This document shows positions 1 through 8,808 of a stretch of DNA of 64,000 nucleotides, piece by piece. Below the pieces are notes generated by a model that had not been told where the DNA came from, did no database searches, and worked only from the letters and a program-made list of their open reading frames with translations. The translations under genes were made by a program, and so were the position numbers. Source of the DNA: Streptomyces sp. NK15101 (GTDB taxonomy: Bacteria; Actinomycetota; Actinomycetes; Streptomycetales; Streptomycetaceae); NCBI RefSeq assembly GCF_020400725.1, contig NZ_JAINVG010000005.1, positions 120,925 through 184,924 on the forward strand, read 5' to 3'. Numbering within the stretch: the first letter of the stretch is position 1; each line of letters begins with the position of its first letter.

Positions 1-12
1 TGGTCTGGACCA
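1..12. promoter_or_regulatory. DasR-like operator upstream of the chitinase
   Basis: The first twelve bases, TGGTCTGGACCA, differ at one position from the palindromic core of the Streptomyces DasR-responsive element (TGGTCTAGACCA). The site lies about 105 bp before the chitinase start, where chitinase promoters usually carry such repeats. DasR is the GntR-family repressor that responds to N-acetylglucosamine metabolites. Any upstream half of a longer element falls outside the window. Confidence 0.6.
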
Positions 13-116
13 ACTTGTTGCGACAGCGGTGGCCGCCGCCGGTACCCCCGTACCCGCACCTCCCCTCCGTACGACGACGTACGGCACCTCCACCTCACCG
101 ACTCCCCCACCGGAGG

Positions 117-1832
117 ATGCACGTGGACCGCACCCCCACCCGTCCGCACGGACGCCGTCTGCTCGGCGGAGCGCTCGCGCTCGCCGTCGGCTCCGGGCTC
201 GTCCTCGTCGGCGGAGCCGGCACCGCACAGGCGGCGGACGTCAACGTCGCCAGGAACGCCGGGTTCGAGAACGGCCTCGCCTACTGGTCCTGTTCCGCCG
301 GGAGCGGCGCCACCGTCTCCTCCCCCGTCCGCACCGGCGCCGGCGCCCTCCGCGCCACCCCGGCCGGTCTCGACAACGCCAAGTGCGTGCAGACCGTGAC
401 CGTGAAGCCCAACTCGACGTACACGCTGAGCGCCTGGGTCCAGGGCGGCTACGCCTACCTCGGCGCCACCGGCACCGGCACCACCGACGTCTCCACCTGG
501 ACGCCCGACAGCGCCTCCTGGAAGCAGCTCACGACCACCTTCACCACCGGCGCCTCCACCACCTCCGTACAGATCTACACCCACGGCTGGTACGGCACCT
601 CCCCCTACTCCGTCGACGACGTGAGCGTCTTCGGACCCGACGGGGGCGGCGGCCAGGACCCCGACCCGACCGTCCCGTCCACCCCGGCCGGTCTCGCCGC
701 CGGCACCGTCACCACCAGCTCCGTCGCCCTGAGCTGGGGCGCGGTCTCCGGCGCCACGGGCTACAAGGTGTACCGGGACGGCGGCAACCCGCAGACGGTG
801 ACCGGCACGTCGGCCACCGTCACGGGGCTCACCGCCGACACCGCGTACCAGTTCCAGGTCTCCGCGACGAACGCCGCCGGCGAGTCCGCGAAGTCCGCCG
901 CCGTGACGGCCCGCACCGCGAAGCCCACCGACCCGGGCCCCGGCCCGGCCGTGCCCAGGCACGCCGTCACCGGCTACTGGCAGAACTTCGACAACGGCGC
1001 CGCGAAGCAGAAGCTGCGGGACGTCCAGGCGGCGTACGACATCATCGCCGTCTCCTTCGCGGACTCCACCGCCACGCCCGGCCAGATCACCTTCAACCTC
1101 GACCCGGCCGTCGGCTACGCCTCGGTCGCCGACTTCAAGGCCGACATCGCGGCCAAGAAGGCGGCCGGCAAGTCCGTGATCCTCTCCGTCGGCGGCGAGA
1201 AGGGCAACGTCACCATCAACAGTGACGCCACCGCGACCGCCTTCGCCGACAGCGCGTACGCCCTGATGCAGGAGTACGGCTTCAACGGGATCGACATCGA
1301 CCTGGAGCACGGCGTCAACTCCACGTACCTCACCAAGGCGCTGCGGCAGCTCTCCGCCAAGGCGGGCTCCTCGATGGTCCTGACGATGGCCCCGCAGACC
1401 ATCGACATGCAGAACACGGGCTCCGAGTACTTCAAGACCGCGCTCGCCGTGAAGGACATCCTCACGGTGGTCAACACCCAGTACTACAACAGCGGTTCGA
1501 TGCTGGGCTGCGACGGCAAGGTCTACAGCCAGGGCTCGGTGGACTTCCTCACCGCCCTCGCCTGCATCCAGCTCCAGGGCGGGCTGGCGCCGTCCCAGGT
1601 CGGCCTGGGCGTCCCCGCCTCCACGCGGGGCGCGGGCAGCGGCTACGTCGACCCGCAGGTCGTGAAGAACGCGCTCGACTGCCTGACCAGGGGCACCGGA
1701 TGCGGCACCTTCAAGCCCGCCCAGACCTGGCCGGCGCTGCGCGGCGCCATGACCTGGTCGACCAACTGGGACGCGACGGCCGGCAACGCCTGGTCGAACG
1801 CGGTGGGCCCGCACGTGCACAACCTGCCGTAA
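117..1832 (+). CDS. Secreted GH18 chitinase with CBM and Fn3 domains
   Basis: This 571-residue enzyme should hydrolyse beta-1,4 bonds of chitin outside the cell. I chose the ATG at 117 because it opens a clear signal peptide, with a twin-arginine-like RR and a hydrophobic stretch ending AQA near residue 38. A jelly-roll carbohydrate-binding module follows (about 42-175), then a fibronectin III domain (about 188-268) after a Gly/Asp/Pro linker. The GH18 barrel starts near residue 283. Its catalytic loop reads FNGIDIDLEHG, so the usual DxxDxDxE motif keeps its proton-donor Glu but has Asn at the first Asp. A DasR-like site upstream fits induction by chitin products. A perfect bidirectional hairpin lies just downstream. 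Confidence 0.93.
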   Translation: MHVDRTPTRPHGRRLLGGALALAVGSGLVLVGGAGTAQAADVNVARNAGFENGLAYWSCSAGSGATVSSPVRTGAGALRATPAGLDNAKCVQTVTVKPNSTYTLSAWVQGGYAYLGATGTGTTDVSTWTPDSASWKQLTTTFTTGASTTSVQIYTHGWYGTSPYSVDDVSVFGPDGGGGQDPDPTVPSTPAGLAAGTVTTSSVALSWGAVSGATGYKVYRDGGNPQTVTGTSATVTGLTADTAYQFQVSATNAAGESAKSAAVTARTAKPTDPGPGPAVPRHAVTGYWQNFDNGAAKQKLRDVQAAYDIIAVSFADSTATPGQITFNLDPAVGYASVADFKADIAAKKAAGKSVILSVGGEKGNVTINSDATATAFADSAYALMQEYGFNGIDIDLEHGVNSTYLTKALRQLSAKAGSSMVLTMAPQTIDMQNTGSEYFKTALAVKDILTVVNTQYYNSGSMLGCDGKVYSQGSVDFLTALACIQLQGGLAPSQVGLGVPASTRGAGSGYVDPQVVKNALDCLTRGTGCGTFKPAQTWPALRGAMTWSTNWDATAGNAWSNAVGPHVHNLP

Positions 1833-1848
1833 CCGCCCCGAAGTGACG

Positions 1849-1882
1849 GCGCGGCGCCACCGCTCCCCCGGTGGCGCCGCGC
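1849..1882. terminator. Bidirectional hairpin terminator
   Basis: A perfect 13-bp stem (1849-1861 with 1870-1882) encloses an 8-nt loop, followed by CTCTTT on the plus strand. It sits between the convergent chitinase and kinase genes and can serve both. Confidence 0.8.
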
Positions 1883-1889
1883 CTCTTTC

Positions 1890-3299
1890 TCAGACGGGCA
1901 GGTAGTGGCGCAGCACCGGGTCGAGCAGCCGGATCCACTCGCCGACCCGGGCGGCGCGGCGGCCGTCGACCTCGCAGTCGTAGACCGAGCCGTCGTAGAG
2001 CGTGACGGCGACGCGCAGCACCCGGCCGCGCCGGACGGGCTCGTACCGTACGGCGCCGATCTCGCTCCAGAGGAAGTCGGCCTCCTCGCCGAAGGAGTGC
2101 AGGGACACCCCGCTCCCGTCGACGGCGACACCGGAGTTCCGGTCGGCGGCGGCGAAGTCCGGCGCGGGCCGCGGCGGCACGAGGGGCGGCGGCGGCAGGT
2201 GGTGGGGGGCGGGGTGCGGTACGGCGCCGGGAACGGCGTCCTGGACTCCGGCGCTCGGCATCGGCGGCAGCGCGTGGCCGGGCTGCGGTACGGCACCGAA
2301 GGGCGCGGGCACGGCGTCGGCGGGCGGGACCTGGGGCGCGGGCAGCGGCACCGCGACGGCGGGCGTCGCGGCAGCCACCCGGGGGTCCGGCACCACGAAC
2401 GGCACCGAGGGCGCCACGGGCGGCCCGAACGCTCCCACCCCGGCCCCGGATCCAGCCCCGGCCCCAGTCCCAGCCACGGCCCCGGCCCCGGCCCCGGCCC
2501 CGGCCCCGGCCCCGGCCCCGGGCCGACCCTCCATCAGCTCGTCCATGATGGCGTCCGGAGCGGGCCGTTCGGCGGGGTCCTTGGCGAGGCAGCGCCCCAC
2601 CAGCGACCGCAGCGCCTCCGGTACGGCGCCGAGGTCGGGGGCCTCGTGCACCGACCGGTACATGAGCCCCATCGGCGTCCCCTCGCCGAAGGGCCGCCCG
2701 CCGGCCGCGGCCACGAGGACGGCACCGAGCGCGAAGACGTCGGCGGCGCCGGTCACCTCCTCGCCGAGTGCCTGCTCGGGGGCGAGGTAGCCGGGGGTGC
2801 CGAAGGCGGAGCCGGTGGCGGTGAGCCGGGTGGACTCCAGGGCGCGGGCGATCCCGAAGTCGAGGACGCGCGGCCCGTCGGCGGCCATGACGATGTTGCC
2901 GGGCTTGAGGTCGCGGTGGACGAGCCCGCAGGCGTGGATCGCCTCCAGGGCCTCGGCGAGCGCGGCGCCGAGGGAGCGCAGCCGGCCCTCGTCCATGGGG
3001 CCTTCGGCGGTGAGGAGCCCGGAGAGGGTGGGCCCCGGGATGTAGGCGGTGGCGAGCCAGGGGGACTCCGCCTCGGGGTCGGCGTCGACGACCTGCGCGG
3101 TGTGGAATCCGCCGACCTGCCGGGCCGCGGCGACCTCGGCGCGGAAGCGGGCGCGGAAGGACGGATCGGCGGCGAGTTCCGGCCGCGCGACCTTGACGGC
3201 GACGGCGCGCCCGCCACGCGATCGGGCCAGATAGACGGTGCCCATGCCGCCTTCGCCTAGCTTGTGCTCGATGACGTATCTACCGATGAGGGTCCCCAC
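1890..3299 (-). CDS. Ser/Thr protein kinase (Hanks type)
   Basis: This 469-residue cytosolic kinase starts at a GTG (3299), just before IGRYVIEHKLGEGGMG. All core motifs are present: the Gly loop GEGGMG, the ATP-anchoring Lys in AVKVA, HRDLKPGN in the catalytic loop and DFG in DFGIARA. The kinase domain ends near residue 265. A long Ala/Gly then Pro-rich linker follows, encoded by a CCCCGG tandem run at about 2455-2522. The C-terminal globular part (last ~95 residues) has no family I can name and may be a sensor or dimerisation module. There is no transmembrane segment and no PASTA repeat, so this is not PknB. The substrate is unknown. Confidence 0.9.
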   Translation of the reverse strand: MGTLIGRYVIEHKLGEGGMGTVYLARSRGGRAVAVKVARPELAADPSFRARFRAEVAAARQVGGFHTAQVVDADPEAESPWLATAYIPGPTLSGLLTAEGPMDEGRLRSLGAALAEALEAIHACGLVHRDLKPGNIVMAADGPRVLDFGIARALESTRLTATGSAFGTPGYLAPEQALGEEVTGAADVFALGAVLVAAAGGRPFGEGTPMGLMYRSVHEAPDLGAVPEALRSLVGRCLAKDPAERPAPDAIMDELMEGRPGAGAGAGAGAGAGAVAGTGAGAGSGAGVGAFGPPVAPSVPFVVPDPRVAAATPAVAVPLPAPQVPPADAVPAPFGAVPQPGHALPPMPSAGVQDAVPGAVPHPAPHHLPPPPLVPPRPAPDFAAADRNSGVAVDGSGVSLHSFGEEADFLWSEIGAVRYEPVRRGRVLRVAVTLYDGSVYDCEVDGRRAARVGEWIRLLDPVLRHYLPV

Positions 3300-3374
3300 G
3301 CGGGACAGTATGGCCGAACTTCCCACCTTGACCCGTTCATGACATAGCCGGACCATGTGGCCGGACACTCACGC

Positions 3375-3414
3375 GTCCGGACCGTCATCCGTCCGGACCG
3401 TCATCCGTCCGGAC
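3375..3414. repeat. Three GTCCGGAC palindromes spaced 16 bp apart
   Basis: The 8-bp perfect palindrome GTCCGGAC occurs at 3375-3382, 3391-3398 and 3407-3414. Each copy is embedded in a 16-bp direct repeat. The array fills the divergent intergenic region between the kinase and the carboxypeptidase. The regular spacing suggests an operator array for a dimeric regulator. No regulator can be assigned. Confidence 0.5.
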
Positions 3415-3464
3415 ACCCGCACGACCCGGTCGCACTCCCCCACACTCCCCACCCAGGAGACAGC

Positions 3465-4820
3465 ATGCGACGTCCCCTTCGCGGCAGAAGGTCCGCCACC
3501 CTCGCGGCCCTCGTGGCGTTCGCCCTCGCGGCGCCCCTCTCCGCGCTCACCACGCCCGCCGGGGCCGACCCGGCGCCGACCGCCGCCCGTATCGCCGCCG
3601 GCGCCGAGGAGGTGATCCGGCAGTACGAGATCGCCGGACCTTCCACCGTCGCCGCCCGCACCGCGCTGACCGCCACCGGCGTCTCGATCGACGAGGTCGA
3701 CGCCCGCTCGGTCGTCGTCAGCGCCAACACCCAACAGCTCGCGCGGCTCAAGGCCCTCGGCTACGAGCCGGTCGCCCTGCCTGGCCCGCCGAACCGCGCC
3801 GCCGAGGGCGACAAGACGGCCGGCCCGCTCGACTTCCCCTCCGCCGACGCGAAGTACCACAACCACGCGGAGATGAACGCGGAGATCGACCAGCGCCTCG
3901 CCGCCCATCCGTCCATCATGAGCAAGCGGGTCATCGGCAAGACGTACCAGGGCCGGGACATCGTCGCCATCAAGGTCAGCGACAACGTCGCCACCGACGA
4001 GAACGAGCCCGAGGTCCTCTTCACCCACCACCAGCACGCCCGCGAGCACCTCACCGTCGAGATGGCGCTCTACCTGCTGCGCGAACTCGGCGCGGGCTAC
4101 GGCACCGACCCCCGGATCACCAACGCCGTGAACGGCCGCGAGATCTGGATCGTCCCGGACCTCAACCCGGACGGCGGCGAGTACGACATCGCCTCCGGCT
4201 CCTACCGCAGCTGGCGCAAGAACCGTCAGCCCAACGCCAACTCCTCCTACATCGGCACCGACCTCAACCGGAACTGGGACTACAAGTGGGGCTGCTGCGG
4301 CGGCTCCTCCGGGACGAAGAGCTCCGAGACCTACCGCGGCACGGCCCCCGAGTCCGCCCCCGAGGTGAAGGTGGTCTCCGACTTCGTCCGCTCCCGGGTG
4401 GTCGGCGGCAAGCAGCAGATCACGGCGGCCATCGACTTCCACACGTACAGCGAACTGGTCCTCTGGCCCTTCGGCTGGACCACGGCCGACACCACGACCG
4501 GCATGACCCAGGACGACCGCGACGCCTTCGCGGCCGTCGGCGGCAAGATGGCCGCGAGCAACGGCTACACGCCCGAGCAGTCCAGCGACCTGTACATCAC
4601 GGACGGCTCGATCGACGACTACCTGTGGGGTGCGCACAGGATCTTCGCGTACACCTTCGAGATGTACCCGACCTCCTCCTGGGGCGGCGGCTTCTACCCG
4701 CCCGACGAGGTCATCGAGCGCGAGACGAGCCGCAACCGCGACGCCGTCCTCCAGCTCCTGGAGAACGCAGATTGCATGTACCGCTCGATCGGCAAGCAGG
4801 CGCAGTACTGCGCGGCCTGA
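3465..4820 (+). CDS. Secreted M14 zinc carboxypeptidase
   Basis: The predicted 451-residue exported metallopeptidase removes C-terminal residues from peptides. The ATG at 3465 follows an AGGAGA ribosome site and begins a signal peptide ([18 protein letters not shown], cleavage near ADP). A propeptide of about 100 residues precedes the catalytic domain. The zinc ligands are visible: HARE within [12 protein letters not shown], and the distal His in DFHTYSE. The catalytic Glu lies in YTFEMYP near the C-terminus. An Asn-Arg pair in [10 protein letters not shown] matches the substrate carboxylate-binding region. Length and order are usual for actinobacterial M14A/B enzymes. It is transcribed away from the kinase. 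Confidence 0.92.
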   Translation: MRRPLRGRRSATLAALVAFALAAPLSALTTPAGADPAPTAARIAAGAEEVIRQYEIAGPSTVAARTALTATGVSIDEVDARSVVVSANTQQLARLKALGYEPVALPGPPNRAAEGDKTAGPLDFPSADAKYHNHAEMNAEIDQRLAAHPSIMSKRVIGKTYQGRDIVAIKVSDNVATDENEPEVLFTHHQHAREHLTVEMALYLLRELGAGYGTDPRITNAVNGREIWIVPDLNPDGGEYDIASGSYRSWRKNRQPNANSSYIGTDLNRNWDYKWGCCGGSSGTKSSETYRGTAPESAPEVKVVSDFVRSRVVGGKQQITAAIDFHTYSELVLWPFGWTTADTTTGMTQDDRDAFAAVGGKMAASNGYTPEQSSDLYITDGSIDDYLWGAHRIFAYTFEMYPTSSWGGGFYPPDEVIERETSRNRDAVLQLLENADCMYRSIGKQAQYCAA

Positions 4821-4833
4821 GCGGATGAACGAA

Positions 4834-4865
4834 CCGGGGCCGGCGGGGACTCCCGTCGGCCCCGG
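4834..4865. terminator. Hairpin after carboxypeptidase gene
   Basis: A 14-bp stem with one mismatch (4834-4847 with 4852-4865) and a 4-nt loop lies 13 bp after the stop codon. Confidence 0.6.
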
Positions 4866-4966
4866 CTTCGGACAGACCAGCCGTACGCCCCTTGACACCA
4901 ATAGCCCGCCTCGGCAGTGCTGTTGAAACCGAATCGGCGTCCGTCGGGGTGTTGTAGGTTCTGGCC

Positions 4967-5818
4967 ATGGCCAAAGGTGAGGTGACGGAGAACCCGGAGT
5001 CGCGGTTCTCCGCGGTGCTGGCGAGCGCGGCAAGCCTTCCGGGTGTGCGTATCCAGAGGGAGGCGTACCTCCGAAAGGCATTGGCTCGCTATTGCTCCGA
5101 GGACGACATCCGCAGAGCGATCGAGGAGACCCCCGCGGCGGCGGGTATCCCCCTCGAGGTTCTGGACAGAGCGGCCGACGACTCCATCGGCTACGAGACC
5201 GCCAAGGCCAGCGCTCTCTCCGCGGCTGCCGGGATACCCGGCTTCATCGCCCTTCCGGCCACCGTGCCCGCCGATATGGCCCAGTACTTCGGTCACATGC
5301 TGCGGATCGCGCAGAAGCTCGCCTACCTCTACAGCTGGCCCGATCTGTTCTCCGGCGACAGCGACGGCATCGACGACGCGACCAAGGGCGTCCTCACGCT
5401 CTTCTTCGGCGTGATGTTCGGCACCCAGTCGGCGAACGCCGCTGTGGGGCAGATCGCGGGGATGATGTCGAAGGAGGTCGCCAAGAAGCTGCCCCAGAAG
5501 GCACTCACCCAGGGCGTCGTCTATCCGATCGTCAAGAAGGTCGCCGGATACCTCGGCGTTCAGATGACGAAGCAGACCTTCGCGAAGACCGTCTCGAAGG
5601 CCATCCCCGTCGTCGGTGCCGTTGTTTCCGGCGGACTCACTTTCGCGACCTACCGCCCCATGGCGAAGAGACTGAAGAAGCATCTCGCCGGCTTGGAGCT
5701 GACGAAACCGACGCATCGAGCGGCAGACGCGGAATTCGTGGACGGGGAAGTCGTGGGCGTGGAGTTCGTGCACGTTCACGACTCCCCGTCGGACCGCACC
5801 GAGCCCGCTTCGACCTGA
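4967..5818 (+). CDS. EcsC-like protein
   Basis: This 283-residue protein resembles the EcsC family, whose molecular role is poorly defined. It has an acidic N-terminal half and a central small-residue-rich helix. The segment GIPGFIALPATVPADMAQYFGH is followed by IAQKLAYLYSWPDL, a pattern I associate with EcsC-type proteins. Several amphipathic or weakly hydrophobic helices follow (LFFGVMFG and VVGAVVSGGLTFA), suggesting membrane association. Codon use is a little less GC-biased than its neighbours at the 5' end. It appears monocistronic. The family call rests on pattern memory and is moderate. Confidence 0.6.
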   Translation: MAKGEVTENPESRFSAVLASAASLPGVRIQREAYLRKALARYCSEDDIRRAIEETPAAAGIPLEVLDRAADDSIGYETAKASALSAAAGIPGFIALPATVPADMAQYFGHMLRIAQKLAYLYSWPDLFSGDSDGIDDATKGVLTLFFGVMFGTQSANAAVGQIAGMMSKEVAKKLPQKALTQGVVYPIVKKVAGYLGVQMTKQTFAKTVSKAIPVVGAVVSGGLTFATYRPMAKRLKKHLAGLELTKPTHRAADAEFVDGEVVGVEFVHVHDSPSDRTEPAST

Positions 5819-5854
5819 CGAGCGGGTCACGCCCCGGAAGGTGCGGCCCGCTCG
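5819..5854. terminator. Hairpin between convergent genes
   Basis: An 8-bp CGAGCGGG stem (5819-5826 with 5847-5854) sits between the EcsC-like gene and ridA, which converge. The loop is long, so the call is moderate. Confidence 0.4.
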
Positions 5855-5880
5855 GTCGTGCTCGGACCGGGGGACCCGCC

Positions 5881-6291
5881 TCAGCCGAGGACGGCGAGGG
5901 CGTCGATCTCGACGAGGAGGCCCGGCGGGAGGCCGACGTAGACCGTGGTGCGGGCGGCGGCGGGGGCCTTGAGGTCCTGCTCCTCGAAGTACTCGTCGTA
6001 GATCTCGTTCATCTCGGCGAAGTGGTCCACGTCGGTGAGATAGACCCGCATCATCATCACGTCGTCCCAGCCCGCGCCGCCCTCCTCCAGGATCGCCTTG
6101 ACGTTGGCGAGGGTCTGCAGGGTCTGCTCGCGCAGGGTCGGGCCCGCGACCGTGGGGGCCCCGCCCCCGGCGGCGGGCAGGAAGCCGACCTGGCCGGCGA
6201 CCTGGAGGATGTTGCCCTTCCGCACGCCGTGCGAGAACTTCGCGGGCGGGGCGGTGTGGGTGGCGGGGGTGATCGCGGTCTTCTCGCTCAT
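5881..6291 (-). CDS. RidA/YjgF family enamine/imine deaminase
   Basis: The 136-residue product belongs to the RidA family, which hydrolyses reactive 2-aminoacrylate-type intermediates released by PLP-dependent dehydratases. The start ATG (6291) forms an ATGA overlap with the upstream iclR stop, so the two are translationally coupled. The C-terminal signature AARTTVYVGLPPGLLVEIDALAV contains the conserved Arg that binds the substrate carboxylate and the Glu of the family motif. Its position beside a D-serine-deaminase-like gene fits a role in clearing imines from D-amino-acid breakdown. Confidence 0.88.
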   Translation of the reverse strand: MSEKTAITPATHTAPPAKFSHGVRKGNILQVAGQVGFLPAAGGGAPTVAGPTLREQTLQTLANVKAILEEGGAGWDDVMMMRVYLTDVDHFAEMNEIYDEYFEEQDLKAPAAARTTVYVGLPPGLLVEIDALAVLG

Positions 6292-7049
6292 GCGATGTCC
6301 TTCGTAGCAGGCCGACCGGAGTACTCGCGGCTGATCGCGTCCGCGGTGCCGCGCACCTCCGGGAGGAGGGTGAGGAGTTCCTCGGCGGTGACGACCACGT
6401 TGGGCGCCGAGACCGACATGGCGGCGACGACCCGCCCGTCGGCGCCCCGGACGGGCGCGCCGACACAGTTGATGGACTCCTCGTGGCCGCCGAGGTCGGT
6501 GGCCCACCCCTGTTCGCGCACGGTCGCCAGCTCCTTGAGGAAGGCGGCGGCGTTCGGCGTCGAACGGGGCGTGTACGGGGGGTAGTCGAGCTTCGCGGCG
6601 ACGGCGCGCCGCTCCGGCTCGGGCAGGTCGGCGAGGAGCAGCTTGGCGACGGCGGCGACGGTGATCGCGACGGGCTTGCCGATGCGCGAGTACATGCGGA
6701 CCGGGTAGCGGCTCTCGACCTTGTCGATGTAGACGACCTCGCCCTCCTCGTACACCGCGAGGTGGACCGTGTGCCCGATCCGCTCGTTGAGGGCGACGAG
6801 GTAGGGGTGGGCGATCTCGCGGACGTCGAGGTTCTCGACGGCCTCCTGGGCGAGCGCGAAGAGACGGGCGCCGAGACGGTAGCGCTGGTCCTGCTGCCGG
6901 TGGACGAGGCCGTGCTCGTGGAGGGTGCGCAGCAGCCGCAGGGCCGTGGACTTGTGGACGCCGAGCCGCTCGGCGACCTGCCCGAGATCGGCGGGGCCCT
7001 GGGCGAGCAGCGGCAGGATGCTGAGCGCCCGGTCGACGGTCTGGCTCAT
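6288..7049 (-). CDS. IclR family transcriptional regulator
   Basis: The 253-residue protein has an N-terminal winged helix-turn-helix (about residues 1-65, with LGVHKSTALRLLRTL as the recognition region). A C-terminal IclR effector-binding domain follows, with the typical GKPVAI and GGHEESINCVGAPV segments. The ATG at 7049 overlaps the kinase stop (ATGA), and the 3' end overlaps ridA, so kinase-iclR-ridA form one operon. The palindromes at 8809-8849, at the head of this operon and of the divergent deaminase operon, are the obvious candidate operators. Confidence 0.9.
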   Translation of the reverse strand: MSQTVDRALSILPLLAQGPADLGQVAERLGVHKSTALRLLRTLHEHGLVHRQQDQRYRLGARLFALAQEAVENLDVREIAHPYLVALNERIGHTVHLAVYEEGEVVYIDKVESRYPVRMYSRIGKPVAITVAAVAKLLLADLPEPERRAVAAKLDYPPYTPRSTPNAAAFLKELATVREQGWATDLGGHEESINCVGAPVRGADGRVVAAMSVSAPNVVVTAEELLTLLPEVRGTADAISREYSGRPATKDIA

Positions 7050-8740
7050 GGCGTGCGTACCTCCTGGTCGTCCCCCGTCCAGCCGGGGCCGAGGTGAAGT
7101 GTGCCCCAGGCGGTGTCGTCGAGCGCGGCCAGCCGGTCGGCGCGGGCCCGGCGGGGAGGCCGCGCCAGGTCCCCGGCCGTGGTGAGGACCGCGGCGGCCG
7201 CGAGGTGCCCGTGCCGGAGCCGGGTCCTCATGTCGAGCCCGCGGAGGGTCCCGGAGAGGAAACCGGCGGCGAAGGCGTCTCCGGCTCCGACGGGGGAGAC
7301 GACGGTGACGCGGGGGGCGGGGACGGGGGTGACGGTGTCGCGCCCGCGGAGGGCGGGAGCGGGGGTGACGGTGTCGCGCCCGCGGTGGGCGGGAGATGCG
7401 GAGCCGTCGGGGACGGGTGCGGGGGATGCGGAGCCGTCGGGGGCCTCGGGTGCGGCAGGTGCGGGGCCGTCCGGAGCGGGACCGCCGAGCGCGGGTGCGG
7501 GGCCGCTGCGCGGGGCCTTTCCCCACCCCGCCCCTTCCCGAACCGGGCCTCCGCCCCGGGCCCCCCGCCTCAAGCGCCGGCGGGGCTGGACATCAGCCCG
7601 CCCGGCGTCCGGGGGCACGGCCGCAGGCCGTACGGGGGCCTGGGGGCTTGCCCCCGGTTCGGGAAGGGGCGGGGTGGGGAAGGAAGCCGCGCGGCGCTCG
7701 AACGCCACCGCCCCTTCCCCGCCCCGCTTCACCACGAGCACCGCCGGCTCCGCCAGCACCGCCCGGATCGCATCCGGCTCCGCCACGCCCCACAACCGCT
7801 CCGCCTCGTCCGCGCCCACGAAGACGATGTCCGCCCGGCGGGCGAGGTCCAGCAGTACGGCGGAGGCGCCGCCGTCCCGCCACAGCCCCGCCCGGTGGTT
7901 CACGTCGAACGAGACGAGCGGCCGCCCGGCGCGCGGGGCGGTGAGCTCCCGCATCAAGGCCAGGCAGTCCGCGGACAGCGCCGCGGTGATGCCGGTCAGG
8001 TGGAGGATCCGGGCTCCGGCCACGGAGTCGTACGGGACGGTGGCCGGCGACATCGCCGAGGCCGCGGACCCGGCCCGGTAATAGACGACCTCGTGGGCGT
8101 CCGTCGCCCGGTCCGCGTCGGTGCGGAAGTAGACGCCGGTCGGCCGGTGCGGGTCGCGGCCGACGGCGCCGACGTCGACCCCGTGCGCCGCGATCGCGTC
8201 GACGAGGTGGTCGCCGAAGCCGTCGCGGCCGACGCGGCCGACCCAGCGGACGCGGTGTCCGGCGGCGGCGAGGGCGCAGGCGACGTTGGACTCGGCGCCG
8301 CCGATCGCGCGGGTGAAGGAGGGGACGTCGGCGAGGCGGCCGGGCCGGGTGGGCAGGAAGGTGACCATGGACTCGCCGAGGCAGACGGCGTCCGGGCGGA
8401 CGGCCTCGGGGTGGGCAGCCTCGGGGCGGGGAGCCTCGGGGCGGACAGTCTCCGGGCTGACAGCCTCGGGATGGACAGCCTCCAGGCGGACAGCCTCAGG
8501 GCGGGCAGCCTCAGGGCGGGCAGCCTCCAAGCTGACAGCCTCAGGGCGGGCAGCCTCCGGGCTGACAGCCTCAGGGCGGGCAGCCTCCGGGCTGACAGCC
8601 TCAGGGTGGGCAGCCTCCGGGCTGACAGCCTCAGGGTGGGCAGCCTCCGGGCTGACAGCCCTCCGGCAACCGACGTCCCGGCAGCCGACACCCCGGCAGC
8701 CGACCCCCGGGGCCCCGTCCACGGGCGCGGGTCCGCTCAT
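7046..8740 (-). CDS. PfkB-family sugar kinase with repeat extension and insertion
   Basis: The core resembles PfkB carbohydrate kinases of the 2-keto-3-deoxygluconate kinase type. It opens with VCLGESMVTFLP near residue 119 and has IGGAESNVACALA, then the C-terminal ATP/anion-hole motif SPVGAGDAFAAGF. Two regions are abnormal. Residues about 31-118 are a run of PEAxx pentapeptides, after three GVGCR-like units, and lie between a good AGGGAG ribosome site at the upstream ATG and the usual family start. Residues about 345-475 interrupt the fold between GGEGAVAFE and VTVVSPVGAGD with Pro/Ala-rich sequence that includes a 163-bp inverted-repeat element. The frame stays open throughout. It starts the kinase-iclR-ridA operon. 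Real substrate unknown; activity is uncertain because of the insertion. Confidence 0.8.
   Translation of the reverse strand: MSGPAPVDGAPGVGCRGVGCRDVGCRRAVSPEAAHPEAVSPEAAHPEAVSPEAARPEAVSPEAARPEAVSLEAARPEAARPEAVRLEAVHPEAVSPETVRPEAPRPEAAHPEAVRPDAVCLGESMVTFLPTRPGRLADVPSFTRAIGGAESNVACALAAAGHRVRWVGRVGRDGFGDHLVDAIAAHGVDVGAVGRDPHRPTGVYFRTDADRATDAHEVVYYRAGSAASAMSPATVPYDSVAGARILHLTGITAALSADCLALMRELTAPRAGRPLVSFDVNHRAGLWRDGGASAVLLDLARRADIVFVGADEAERLWGVAEPDAIRAVLAEPAVLVVKRGGEGAVAFERRAASFPTPPLPEPGASPQAPVRPAAVPPDAGRADVQPRRRLRRGARGGGPVREGAGWGKAPRSGPAPALGGPAPDGPAPAAPEAPDGSASPAPVPDGSASPAHRGRDTVTPAPALRGRDTVTPVPAPRVTVVSPVGAGDAFAAGFLSGTLRGLDMRTRLRHGHLAAAAVLTTAGDLARPPRRARADRLAALDDTAWGTLHLGPGWTGDDQEVRTP
7519..7681. 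repeat. 163-bp palindromic repeat element inside the sugar kinase gene
   Basis: Two perfect 29-bp inverted arms (7519-7547 and 7653-7681) bound a GC-rich centre. The arm sequence, which contains CACCCCGCCCCTTCCCGAAC, is the type I know from dispersed intergenic repeats of Streptomyces genomes. Here the element lies within an open reading frame and is translated. A second tandem repeat (unit about 45 bp, starting GGGGGTGACGG) flanks it at about 7326-7392. Confidence 0.8.
8395..8660. repeat. 30-bp tandem repeats encoding PEAxx pentapeptides
   Basis: Units of about 30 bp containing CAGCCTCCGGGCTGA and CAGCCTCAGGG repeat across this stretch. On the minus strand they encode the PEAARPEAVS-type N-terminal extension of the sugar kinase. 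Near-identical units indicate expansion by slippage or recombination. Confidence 0.75.
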
Positions 8741-8808
8741 GGTCGGCTCCCTGTGACTCGACTCGTACGGGTCCATTGACCCGGCCTCGGCCCGGATGTT
8801 AGACAGCG

